Assembly: GCA_947497145.1 (NCBI GenBank)
Contig: CANMFQ010000004.1
Coordinates: 1-64,000, forward strand
Length of the DNA stretch: 64,000 bases
Reading direction: 5' to 3'
Origin: an uncultured Flavobacteriaceae bacterium
GTDB lineage: Bacteria > Bacteroidota > Bacteroidia > Flavobacteriales > Flavobacteriaceae
Both the position numbers and the translations under genes were made by a program. The stretch's first letter is position 1. Every line of letters starts with the position of its first letter. The notes below the pieces were generated by a model. It was not told where the DNA came from. It saw only the letters and a program-made list of their open reading frames with translations, and did no database searches. Positions 28,824 to 37,434 of this stretch are shown piece by piece.

Positions 28824-30293
28824 TTATGCTAGTATATCTTTTACTACATGCCCATGTACATCTGTTAGTCGGTATCTTCTGCCTTGATGCTTAAATGTTA
28901 ATTTCTCGTGATTTATACCTAAAAGATGCATTAAAGTAGCTTGAAAATCATGAACATGCACTTCATTTTGCACTACATTATAACTAAACTCATCTGTTTC
29001 ACCATACACCATGCCTGCTTTTACTCCAGCACCAGCCATCCACATGGTAAAACAACCTGGGTGGTGATCTCTTCCATAATTAGTGGCTGTTAATCGTCCT
29101 TGCGAAAAACTAGTTCGTCCAAATTCCCCGCCCCATACGACTAGGGTATCTTCTAACAAGCCTCTTTGTTTCAAATCTTGAATTAGTCCTGCAGTGGCTT
29201 GGTCAGTATCCATCGCCTGCCGCTTTATCCCACTAGGTAAGCTTCCATGCTGGTCCCATCCCATATGATATAACTGAATGAATTTGACATCCTTTTCTGC
29301 CAAACGTCTCGCTTGCAAACAATTATAAGCATAAGTACCCGGTATTCTAGCATCTTCGCCATATAACTTATAAATATGATCTGGCTCTTGTGATACATCA
29401 ACCGCTTCAGGTACTGAACTTTGCATCTTGTACGCCATTTCATATTGATTAATTTTAGATTGAATTTCTGGATCTTTCCAAATATCAAATTGTTCGTTAT
29501 TCAATTCTGCAATATAATCTAAGGCCCTTCGTCGATCATGATCATGCACACCATGCGGATTGTTCAAATACAAAACTGGGTCTTTACCAGATCGAAATTG
29601 AACCCCTTGATGATGCGATGGTAAAAAACCATTTGCCCATGCCGCCGAACTCAAAGGCTGCGCTCCACCTCCTTTAGATAACATGACCACAAAATTGGGT
29701 AAATCTTTATTATCACTACCCAAGCCATAGCTCAGCCACGAACCAATGGCAGGGCGCCCACTTTGCTGCGAACCCGTTTGTAAGAACATTACTGCTGGCT
29801 CATGATTAATGGCATCAGTACGCATTGATTTGATAATACAAAGGTCATCAACCACTTTTGCCGTATGCGGAAAAATTTCACTTACATACGCCCCTGACTG
29901 CCCATAACGTTTAAAATCATAAATAGATTTCACCAACGGAAATGTAGACTGATCGGTAACCATGCCCGAATTACGCTGAGTACCTTGCACGGAAGGCGGA
30001 ATCTCTTGCCCATGCCATTTTGCCAATTGGGGTTTATAATCAAAGGTTTCCAGCTGTGATGGCCCGCCGCTCTGGAAAAGATAAATCACCCTCTTTGCTT
30101 TTGCAGGAAAATGCGTGCCATTCATAACACCTCCATTTGAAGCAGCTGTTTTGGGCAGTATTAATTTATTGGCAAACCCTGCTGTAGGATCTAGCATACT
30201 TGATAATGCAATAGCCCCAAAGCCCAAAGATACCTTTTTTAAAAACCCTCTACGCGTCTCTGTAAATTTTAAATGTCTGGTTAAATCATCCAT
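28824..30293 (-). CDS. DUF1501 family Tat-exported protein (alkaline-phosphatase-like fold)
   Basis: 489 residues. A Tat signal (TRRGFLKKVSLGFGAIALSSML, residues 13-34) precedes a DUF1501 domain: VIYLFQSGGPSQLETFDYKP, FMLQTGSQQSG-like FLQTGSQQSGRPAIGSWLSYGLG, PNFVVMLS, and VVWGGEFGRTSFSQGR near residue 390. DUF1501 is related to the sulfatase/alkaline phosphatase superfamily; the enzymatic activity is unproven. It almost always sits beside a DUF1549/DUF1553 protein, as here (5-bp gap). Periplasmic, folded before export, so it probably carries a metal cofactor. Confidence 0.9.
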   Translation of the reverse strand: MDDLTRHLKFTETRRGFLKKVSLGFGAIALSSMLDPTAGFANKLILPKTAASNGGVMNGTHFPAKAKRVIYLFQSGGPSQLETFDYKPQLAKWHGQEIPPSVQGTQRNSGMVTDQSTFPLVKSIYDFKRYGQSGAYVSEIFPHTAKVVDDLCIIKSMRTDAINHEPAVMFLQTGSQQSGRPAIGSWLSYGLGSDNKDLPNFVVMLSKGGGAQPLSSAAWANGFLPSHHQGVQFRSGKDPVLYLNNPHGVHDHDRRRALDYIAELNNEQFDIWKDPEIQSKINQYEMAYKMQSSVPEAVDVSQEPDHIYKLYGEDARIPGTYAYNCLQARRLAEKDVKFIQLYHMGWDQHGSLPSGIKRQAMDTDQATAGLIQDLKQRGLLEDTLVVWGGEFGRTSFSQGRLTATNYGRDHHPGCFTMWMAGAGVKAGMVYGETDEFSYNVVQNEVHVHDFQATLMHLLGINHEKLTFKHQGRRYRLTDVHGHVVKDILA

Positions 30294-30298
30294 AATTT

Positions 30299-33200
30299 TT
30301 ATCGTATTGTAAAACCGTCTGCTGTATTCATCACGCCATTCATCACCGTTGCCAAGGCAGCAACTGCTGTTACGTCTAACTCCTTTTTTGGCAAAGAGCT
30401 TCCCACAGAAACATAAGCTATAGCCTCCGCTTTCTTTTCCTCAAATCGTAGTATTTCGTCCTTATAAAAGCGTTTTAGAATATTAAATTCCGATGCTTTT
30501 GCTGGTCTTCCCGTTGCTAATTTGTAGCCCATTTTTAACTGCTCATCAACCGTTTTATAATCAACGATTAAATTTTCTGCCAAAACTCGTGAAGCCTCTA
30601 CAAATTGAGGGTCATTTAAAAGCACTAAGGCTTGTAAAGGGGTGCTTGTTTCTCTTCGCTTCACCGTACAAACACCTCTTTCTCCTACATCAAAAATCAA
30701 CATGGATGGTGGCGGTGATGTCCGTTTCCAAATGGTATATAAACTTCTTCTATAAAGCCCCTCCCCGGGTTCTTGCAGATACGGGTAGCGCCATTTTTTA
30801 TTGCTAATTTCATCCCAAAGACCTTTAGGCTGATACGGGTATACACTGGGTCCTCCTACTTTAAAAGACAATAATCCACTTATGGCAAGAGCATTATCAC
30901 GCACCATCTCAGCCGTCATCCTATAACTAGGTCCTTTGGCTAATAATTTATTTTCTGCGTCAATATCCAAGAGGTCTTTTCTAGTTTCTGATCGCTGCTG
31001 ATATGTCGCAGACATAAGCATACGTTTATGCATTTTTTTAATATCCCAGTCTTCCTCCATAAAGGTAATTGCCAACCAATCTAACAGTTCAGGGTGCGAA
31101 GGTAAACTCCCTTGGTTACCAAAATCATCAGAAGAAGTCACCAAACCTTTACCAAAATGCATTTGCCATAAACGATTAACATAAACCCTTGCTGTTAGCG
31201 GATTATTTTCATCAAACAACCATTGGGCTAATCCCAAACGATTTTTGGGTAAACTATCTGCAAAAGGAAGCACTGCTTCTATACCATTAGGAAAAACCTG
31301 TTCGGTAGGTGCGTCATACATCCCTCGATTCAATAAATAGGTTGGTCTTGGCTTTGGCAAATCACCCATAACCATAATTTCAGGTATTGTATCAACAACC
31401 GCTAACCGTTCTGTTTTCAAATCACGAAGCATTTCTTTTATGGCTTCTTTCTTTTGTTTTAAAGGCGTGAAAAATTCCGCTATTAATGCCTTGTTGTTCG
31501 CTTTATTCGAATTACCAAGTACCAATGCTGCTTGTTCTTCATTGGCACCATAAAGCACCTCTAAGGCTGTTAATTCTTTGCTATGTATACGCAGTTCATC
31601 TATACCTCCATTGATAAACGTTTTCATAGCATCTCGCATACCCAACTGAAATCCTGAAAAACCATAGGTATGAATATTGGGCTCAAAAGTTATGGATTTG
31701 TACAGGTTATCAATCTCTATATCAACAGCTATTTCCTTTCCATTGAGATACATATGAATGCCCTTTGCCTTTCCTAAACCATCATAAGTAACCGCAATAT
31801 TTGTCCATTCTTTAACTGCTATGGGCTGTTTTGCCTTCACTTGCAACGCATTTGTTGGCCATGATTGAGCAATGATAAATTTGGGTTTATTATTTTCTAA
31901 AAAAAGGGAATAACCATTGAGTCCTAATCGTAAATCTTCACAATGATAAAAAAGACCTGCTTCTTCATACACCTCATTAGGAAAAACAGCTAGCGAAATA
32001 CTAAACGGATCTACCATATCAAACCAACCCAATTTTTCAGGTAATACTATGGAAGTATAATCATTAATAAAAACACCCGTATTCTTTGCTCCCTTTTTTA
32101 TTGCAGGTTCCTTTATTCTAGCCGGTTTTTTAGCTCCAACTAGATTAAATGATTCGTAACGATTACTTTCTGTTCGCTTTAAATTATCAAACGTATAGTT
32201 AGCTACCCATTGTTCTTGATAATTCTTTTTAACCGCTTGCAATAACTCACCTCCATCCTTACTTGGTTGTGTTGCTACAGGCTTTTTTGCAACTTCTATC
32301 AATTCATTTTCAGTCTTCTCTATCTTGCTATCAATATAAGCGAGTACTTTATCTTGTTCTTCATTGGTTAGTAATAATGAGGGACCTGGCACCTGTCCTG
32401 GTCCATACACGGCAGTACCTATCTCGTTAGTGCTATTAAAAAATGCGGCCATTTCATAATGTTCCTTTTGACTTATGGGATCATATTTATGATCGTGACA
32501 GCGAGCACATTCAACACTCAAACCTAAAAAAGCTTTACCAACGGTAAGGGTTCTATCGGCCACATATTCCTGCCGGTATTCTTCAAAAATGATTCCTGCT
32601 TCAGAATTCTTTTTATGTAGCCTATTAAAAGCGGTAGCTAGCGTAGTTTCTTTATTAGCATTTGGCAACAAATCACCAGCAAGTTGCTTGGTAACGAAGT
32701 CTTTATAACTCATATTTTGATTAAATGCACGAATCACCCAATCGCGATATGCACTAAAATCGCGATGCTTATCATCCAAATAGCCATCACTATCAGCATA
32801 CCGAGCTACATCCATCCATGCCGCCGTCATTCGCTCAGCATATGCTGTAGTACCCAGCAGGCGATCTATCAACTTTTCGTAGGCAAGGGCTGACGTATCT
32901 TGTACAAAATGATCAATATCGGCTAAACTCGGCGGTAAGCCAGTTAAATCAAAATACAAGCGTCTAATTAAAATTTCTTTAGAAGCCTGCTCAGAAGGTG
33001 TCAAATGCTTAGCTTCTAGCTTTTCTGCAATAAAATAATCTATTTCATTCTTTACCCATTTCTTATCGTTAATTTCTGGAAGCTGCTCTTTTTGGGGTTT
33101 TATAAAAGACCAATGCTCTTTATAAACGGCACCCTGAGCTATCCATTTGGCAAGGGTTGCCTTTTCGGTATTGGTAAGTGTTAAATTAAAATCTGGTGGA

Positions 33201-33535
33201 GGCATTACCTTTTCAGGATCATCAGAGAGAATCCTATGAACAACTTCACTTGCATTAGGCTTACCAGAAACGAGTGCCCGTTTTCCTGATCCTTCTAAAA
33301 CCTTGAAGGCCGCTTCCTCAATATCTAATCGGAGTCCTGCTTTTTGGTTTGCCTTATCTGGACCATGACAGGCAAAACACTTATCAGAAAGTATCGGTTT
33401 TACATGATAGTTAAAATCGATTTTTTCAGGAAGATTGTCATAAGCGACTTCAATTTCTTCAGGTACATTCCAACCACAACCTACAAAAAAAAAGCATCCA
33501 AAAAAGCTCAATAAAAAAAACAACCCTTTTGTCAT
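30299..33535 (-). CDS. PSCyt1-DUF1549-LamG-DUF1553 dihaem lipoprotein
   Basis: 1078 residues. Lipoprotein signal (FFFVGC, Cys20). Planctomycete cytochrome domain with haem motif Cys53-FA-CysHis57, ending in the usual GEVMPPP-like KVMPPPDFNLT. DUF1549 at about 155-370 contains a second CxxCH, Cys343-AR-CysHis347. A LamG/concanavalin-like domain is inserted at about 470-650. DUF1553 (about 735-1060) includes RVYVNRLWQMHFGKGLV and ETSTPLQALVLLNDPQFVEASR. The protein should be anchored in the periplasm with two c-type haems. The family's reaction is unknown; it probably transfers electrons during oxidation of a glycan-derived substrate. First gene of a tight three-gene operon. Confidence 0.9.
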   Translation of the reverse strand: MTKGLFFLLSFFGCFFFVGCGWNVPEEIEVAYDNLPEKIDFNYHVKPILSDKCFACHGPDKANQKAGLRLDIEEAAFKVLEGSGKRALVSGKPNASEVVHRILSDDPEKVMPPPDFNLTLTNTEKATLAKWIAQGAVYKEHWSFIKPQKEQLPEINDKKWVKNEIDYFIAEKLEAKHLTPSEQASKEILIRRLYFDLTGLPPSLADIDHFVQDTSALAYEKLIDRLLGTTAYAERMTAAWMDVARYADSDGYLDDKHRDFSAYRDWVIRAFNQNMSYKDFVTKQLAGDLLPNANKETTLATAFNRLHKKNSEAGIIFEEYRQEYVADRTLTVGKAFLGLSVECARCHDHKYDPISQKEHYEMAAFFNSTNEIGTAVYGPGQVPGPSLLLTNEEQDKVLAYIDSKIEKTENELIEVAKKPVATQPSKDGGELLQAVKKNYQEQWVANYTFDNLKRTESNRYESFNLVGAKKPARIKEPAIKKGAKNTGVFINDYTSIVLPEKLGWFDMVDPFSISLAVFPNEVYEEAGLFYHCEDLRLGLNGYSLFLENNKPKFIIAQSWPTNALQVKAKQPIAVKEWTNIAVTYDGLGKAKGIHMYLNGKEIAVDIEIDNLYKSITFEPNIHTYGFSGFQLGMRDAMKTFINGGIDELRIHSKELTALEVLYGANEEQAALVLGNSNKANNKALIAEFFTPLKQKKEAIKEMLRDLKTERLAVVDTIPEIMVMGDLPKPRPTYLLNRGMYDAPTEQVFPNGIEAVLPFADSLPKNRLGLAQWLFDENNPLTARVYVNRLWQMHFGKGLVTSSDDFGNQGSLPSHPELLDWLAITFMEEDWDIKKMHKRMLMSATYQQRSETRKDLLDIDAENKLLAKGPSYRMTAEMVRDNALAISGLLSFKVGGPSVYPYQPKGLWDEISNKKWRYPYLQEPGEGLYRRSLYTIWKRTSPPPSMLIFDVGERGVCTVKRRETSTPLQALVLLNDPQFVEASRVLAENLIVDYKTVDEQLKMGYKLATGRPAKASEFNILKRFYKDEILRFEEKKAEAIAYVSVGSSLPKKELDVTAVAALATVMNGVMNTADGFTIR

Positions 33536-33547
33536 AAAAATAATTTT

Positions 33548-33626
33548 TCTTTAAAGATAATCATTAAATCTCCTGAAATTAAGCATTAAAACAGTTTCAT
33601 TAACAGTTAATGATTATCTTTAAAGA
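33548..33626. promoter_or_regulatory. Perfect 20-bp inverted repeat between divergent genes (operator candidate)
   Basis: TCTTTAAAGATAATCATTAA (33548-33567) is exactly repeated in inverse at 33607-33626. Each arm starts with TCTTTAAAGA, itself a palindrome. A shorter TGAAA/TTTCA pair (33574-33599) has nearly the same centre. The element is 13 bp from the DUF1553 start codon and 210 bp from the winged-helix regulator start, so it is well placed to be that regulator's binding site or to fold in the DUF1553 leader. Confidence 0.65.
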
Positions 33627-33735
33627 CGAAATTTATAGCGTAAAACAATTATAAAACATGGTAATCATGCATAATGGGTTCTTAAAGAACTTAGATAGAT
33701 AATACAGCTATTAATAATGCTGATTGAACTTATCT

Positions 33736-33783
33736 TGACTTTTTCTTTTACCTACAAGTTATGCATTTTGTAGCCTAATTCTC
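33736..33783 (+). repeat. Dispersed 48-bp element, copy 2
   Basis: Second copy of the element at 8383-8430 (about 39 of 48 positions shared). It lies about 55-100 bp upstream of the winged-helix regulator and contains TTGAC followed by TATGCATTTTG at promoter-like spacing, but not a canonical TANNTTTG box. Confidence 0.5.
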
Positions 33784-33836
33784 AGTTTCAAACAAAAAGT
33801 AAAGACGAGTTCATTAAAAAACAACGGTTTGTCCTC

Positions 33837-35033
33837 ATGAAAAATCAAGAATTTCACGAAACCATTGAAAAAATTATTGACAGCAAATCTTTTGGTCGCT
33901 CAGACACCTATGCTAACCTTTTGCGCTACCTCGCAAAATGTTCTCTTAACAAAGCTATACCCAAAGAAACAACGATTGCTGCTGAAATTTTTGGCAAACC
34001 AGAGTTTGATCCTTCGCAAAGTACCCTTATACGTGTTTATGTGTACAACTTGCGTAAAAAGATAGCTAACTATTATCAGAAAGAAGGTATTAATGACAGC
34101 CATCTCATACGCATACCAAAAGGTGGTTATGCCATTGAATTGATAGAACGAAGAAAAGAACATACAACTTCATCAATTTTAATGAAGGACAAAAAATGGA
34201 TTAGCATTTTTTGCTTATCTGCGGTATGCCTATTTTTCGCCTTCCTCTATTTCAGCAAGAACACCAACAGCACACCGCCTGTAAACCCTAATGGTTTATG
34301 GAAAGACATCATACATTCTGAATTACCAACGGTTTTGGTTTTGGGAGATTTATTCATTTATCAAGAACAAGATACTACCCATGAGCTAAACAGAACAATT
34401 CGTGACCCTTCGATAAATTCATTAGAGGCATTTGAAGCATTTAAAAATAACTACCATGATAGCACAACGACATTAATGCCTCACAGCTACTCATATTTAA
34501 TTTTAGGAAGTGCGCAATGGATAAAACAACTTACTGAAATTTTCACTGCCTTAGATACAGATTATAGTATTCAAACCATATCACGTTTCAACCCAAAACA
34601 GCTACAAGACTATACTATTATTGCTGTTGGCATGCACAAAACATTAGGCCTCTTTCAGCACTATTTAAAAACATCACATTTTACTTACGATGATAAAAAC
34701 GGAGCTTTTATATACACCAATGGCAGCAAAAATACTATAGTATACAAACCACATGGAAATGCAGACAGCTATCATACTGACTATGCCTATATGGCCAAGT
34801 TTAAAGGACCAAATAATAATGCCATATATGTATTTTCTGGTCTTTGGGATACTGGCGCTACCCAAAGTCTTAAAAATTTTACAGACCCTAAACTTTTAAA
34901 GCAACTTGAAACAAGTTTAAAAAATGAGTTTGGCGAACTACCCGAGAACTACGAGGTATTTTTTGAAGTAAATGGTATTGACCGCATGGAACTTAGCAGC
35001 AAAATTCTACATCTTCATACCATTACCAATTAA
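33837..35033 (+). CDS. Membrane-anchored winged-helix regulator with periplasmic sensor domain
   Basis: 398 residues. The N-terminal 105 residues form a winged-helix DNA-binding domain of the type seen in many Acidobacteria and Proteobacteria: LLRYLAKCSLNKAIPKETTIAAEIFGKP, then STLIRVYVYNLRKKIANYYQKEG and the wing LIRIPKGGYAIEL. A single membrane segment (about 121-139) follows. The remaining 260 residues are predicted periplasmic, with no recognised family, and contain a PTVLVLGDLF strand near 165. This one-step layout (cytoplasmic DNA binding, periplasmic sensing, no kinase) resembles CadC/ToxR. It lies divergent from the DUF1553 operon and convergent with the cytochrome gene, so it probably controls both or the former. 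Confidence 0.8.
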   Translation: MKNQEFHETIEKIIDSKSFGRSDTYANLLRYLAKCSLNKAIPKETTIAAEIFGKPEFDPSQSTLIRVYVYNLRKKIANYYQKEGINDSHLIRIPKGGYAIELIERRKEHTTSSILMKDKKWISIFCLSAVCLFFAFLYFSKNTNSTPPVNPNGLWKDIIHSELPTVLVLGDLFIYQEQDTTHELNRTIRDPSINSLEAFEAFKNNYHDSTTTLMPHSYSYLILGSAQWIKQLTEIFTALDTDYSIQTISRFNPKQLQDYTIIAVGMHKTLGLFQHYLKTSHFTYDDKNGAFIYTNGSKNTIVYKPHGNADSYHTDYAYMAKFKGPNNNAIYVFSGLWDTGATQSLKNFTDPKLLKQLETSLKNEFGELPENYEVFFEVNGIDRMELSSKILHLHTITN

Positions 35034-35061
35034 ACAGCAATATGCCTTCTCAATATATACT

Positions 35062-35089
35062 AAAAACATACAATCAATTACATGTTTTT
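35062..35089. terminator. Weak AT-rich hairpin between convergent genes
   Basis: AAAAACAT (35062-35069) pairs with ATGTTTTT (35082-35089) around 12 bases. A and T runs in the arms could support bidirectional termination between the regulator and the cytochrome gene. Confidence 0.35.
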
Positions 35090-35147
35090 GGTACAACTGC
35101 CATACCTATTTTCTAGCCAAAGCTTCCTATTTTGAACACATGCATCG

Positions 35148-37385
35148 TTACTTTTTAGAAAACTCCAACAATTCTGGTAAGGTATACTCAGCACCGCTTT
35201 TAGGCTTTAAAGTTCGTAACTCTGCAACTTTTTCTTTCTTAACTCCCTTCGGATTATCAGAGAACGCATTACTAACATACGCTATAATATCGGCAATATC
35301 CTTATCAGAAATATCGCTATTTCTAATAAGACCAGGCATAGCCAAATTTAAGTTATAATCTTTTCCATTTACAGAAATAGGCCCTTGTAAACCATGAAGC
35401 ACAATTAGCGCCAAACGTTCAGAATCAGCAACATGTTCAGATTTCATAAGTGGTGGCGCTAAGCCTTCAATACCTTGTCCTTCAGCACCATGACATGAAG
35501 CACATATTTGATAAAACATCTTAGCTCCTGCCGTTCTATTGTCTTCGTTTAATGATTTACGTAAAAATATTGGGTTAACTTTTTCACTCTTTTTGTTTTC
35601 AAGTATGTTTGAAAGTGCCGTTTTAAAATCGTCATCTTCAAATGATGTCAAGCTATTTACCCCTGCTAAAACTGTTTCTTCAACTCCTGCCAAGCCACTT
35701 AATACTGCTTCTTTAAAAATAACTCCCTTTGCATGCCTTTTTAGAAGTGTTACCATAGGCTTTAAAAATACATCTTCATTAACAGCTACCCACTTCCCTA
35801 TGCTACTCCCCAAATACAAATCTATTGTAGGGCTGTTCTTAGCTATTAAATTTTCAAAAAGCATCTTGGCCTTTTTCGTATTTTCTTCTGTAGCAAACAC
35901 TTCTGCTAAAATTACTGCGTGAGCTGCTACTTGAGGTTTACCTGTAGAAGCTACTTGCGTTAAAAAGTCAAAATCAAGACTATTCAAGCCTTCCAAAGTA
36001 TGCAATGCATGTATTTGCGTGTATTCGTTTTCTGATTGTAATGCTAGCTCTCGTAGTTCAGCAATGGCCTCTTTCATTTCTTTAAACACCAAATAGTGCT
36101 GGGCACGATCCCGCACCCATCCATTTTTATGCTTTAACAATTGTACTAATTCGGTAGCATTTAAAACATCAAAATCAGCTATAGGTTTTGCTGCGTAATC
36201 GACATGTGTTACTTTTAAGATTCTTCCATAATCGAGAATGGTATCTAACCGGGTAACCTCATTTTTCTTCTTTAAATACGGACTCAAATACGCATGATGT
36301 CCAATCATACCACGGTGCATATCTACAATATACATGCTTCCATCTGGGCCATTATTCAAATTTACGGGTCTAAAACCTTCATCTGTAGCTGCTAAAAACT
36401 CCTTATTCTGCCAAGCTTGCTCTGCTATGGTACTATCGCCCGTAAAGGTCAAAATATTACGTTTAATTAAATTTCCCTCTGGAATACACACAAACACATT
36501 TTGATCATACGCATCAGGGAAAGCACCTCCTCTATACACCAAGGGTTTAGCTGCAGCAGTGGCATGTACCAAAATACTATCTGCATTTAAAACTCCTGGC
36601 GAATATCCTCTATTCACCGTTGTTGGATGCAAAGGGTACACACGCTGATCTTTGGTCAACATTTGCGCTACACCCGCCCTAGGAATATAATTTTTATTAC
36701 GGATTAAGCGATTGGGCAATACATGATCACCAAGTAATTGCCTTGAATTATCGTTATAATAAAGCCTACCAAAATTATCATGACTAATACCCCATTGCCC
36801 TCGAAACGTAGTCGCTTCTTTAATCCACTTTCCATTTTTTCGTTGATATCTAAAATTTGATTTAGCATTGTATATCCAATTATCAACATTCAATAGCAAA
36901 CCATTGGGTTGGTGCTCGGGATTACCATCAACGGCATAAATAGAATCTACCAAAACCCTATTCACGGGTTTATCATCTTTAATATCTACAAAGTAAAGGT
37001 TTGGTGGTTGAGCATATAGCAGACCGCCGTAAACATGTGCCAGCGCTCTTGGCATCACTAAACTATCTAAAAATATTTTGGCGTGATCCATAACACCATC
37101 ATTATCAAGATCTTCAAGAATTCGAATACTACCTATAGGTTCATCTTCTTCTGAACCTTGCATATCACTCATATAACCAGGCATTTGGACCACCCAAATT
37201 CTTCCTTTCGCATCAAAATCAATAGCTACAGGAGCCTTTAAAAGCGGTTCAGAAGCAAGTACTTCTAACTTAAACCCATCTTCAATTTTATAAGGTTCTA
37301 ATGGAATATTTTTTTCATCATACGAGCGTGTTGTTTCACAGGAAAATAGTAAAACAAGTGCAAAAAAATAAAGAAGGTTCTTCAT
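35148..37385 (-). CDS. TIGR02604-type propeller-HEAT-cytochrome c lipoprotein
   Basis: 745 residues. Lipoprotein signal (LLFSCETT, Cys16). An N-terminal propeller of the membrane-bound dehydrogenase type (about 35-380; FKLEVLASEPLLKAPVAIDFDAKGRIWVVQMPGYM, NGPDGSMYIVDMHRGMIGHH) is followed by helical HEAT-like repeats (about 400-600). The C-terminal cytochrome c domain has haem motif Cys628-AS-CysHis632 and likely axial Met683 (LAMPGL). Proteins of this build are abundant in Planctomycetes and Verrucomicrobia. Substrate unknown; the propeller could oxidise a sugar and pass electrons to the haem. It follows dctM with a 49-bp gap, so it may end the uronate operon. Confidence 0.87.
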   Translation of the reverse strand: MKNLLYFFALVLLFSCETTRSYDEKNIPLEPYKIEDGFKLEVLASEPLLKAPVAIDFDAKGRIWVVQMPGYMSDMQGSEEDEPIGSIRILEDLDNDGVMDHAKIFLDSLVMPRALAHVYGGLLYAQPPNLYFVDIKDDKPVNRVLVDSIYAVDGNPEHQPNGLLLNVDNWIYNAKSNFRYQRKNGKWIKEATTFRGQWGISHDNFGRLYYNDNSRQLLGDHVLPNRLIRNKNYIPRAGVAQMLTKDQRVYPLHPTTVNRGYSPGVLNADSILVHATAAAKPLVYRGGAFPDAYDQNVFVCIPEGNLIKRNILTFTGDSTIAEQAWQNKEFLAATDEGFRPVNLNNGPDGSMYIVDMHRGMIGHHAYLSPYLKKKNEVTRLDTILDYGRILKVTHVDYAAKPIADFDVLNATELVQLLKHKNGWVRDRAQHYLVFKEMKEAIAELRELALQSENEYTQIHALHTLEGLNSLDFDFLTQVASTGKPQVAAHAVILAEVFATEENTKKAKMLFENLIAKNSPTIDLYLGSSIGKWVAVNEDVFLKPMVTLLKRHAKGVIFKEAVLSGLAGVEETVLAGVNSLTSFEDDDFKTALSNILENKKSEKVNPIFLRKSLNEDNRTAGAKMFYQICASCHGAEGQGIEGLAPPLMKSEHVADSERLALIVLHGLQGPISVNGKDYNLNLAMPGLIRNSDISDKDIADIIAYVSNAFSDNPKGVKKEKVAELRTLKPKSGAEYTLPELLEFSKK

Positions 37386-37434
37386 ATACTAGCAAGCTTT
37401 TTTTTTATAAAGATAGTTATATGGTAGATAAGTA

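Noticed and set aside
35539-35922. Plus-strand open frame of 127 codons opposite the TIGR02604-type gene
   Set aside because: Antisense to a well-supported coding region; Ser/Phe-rich shadow composition.
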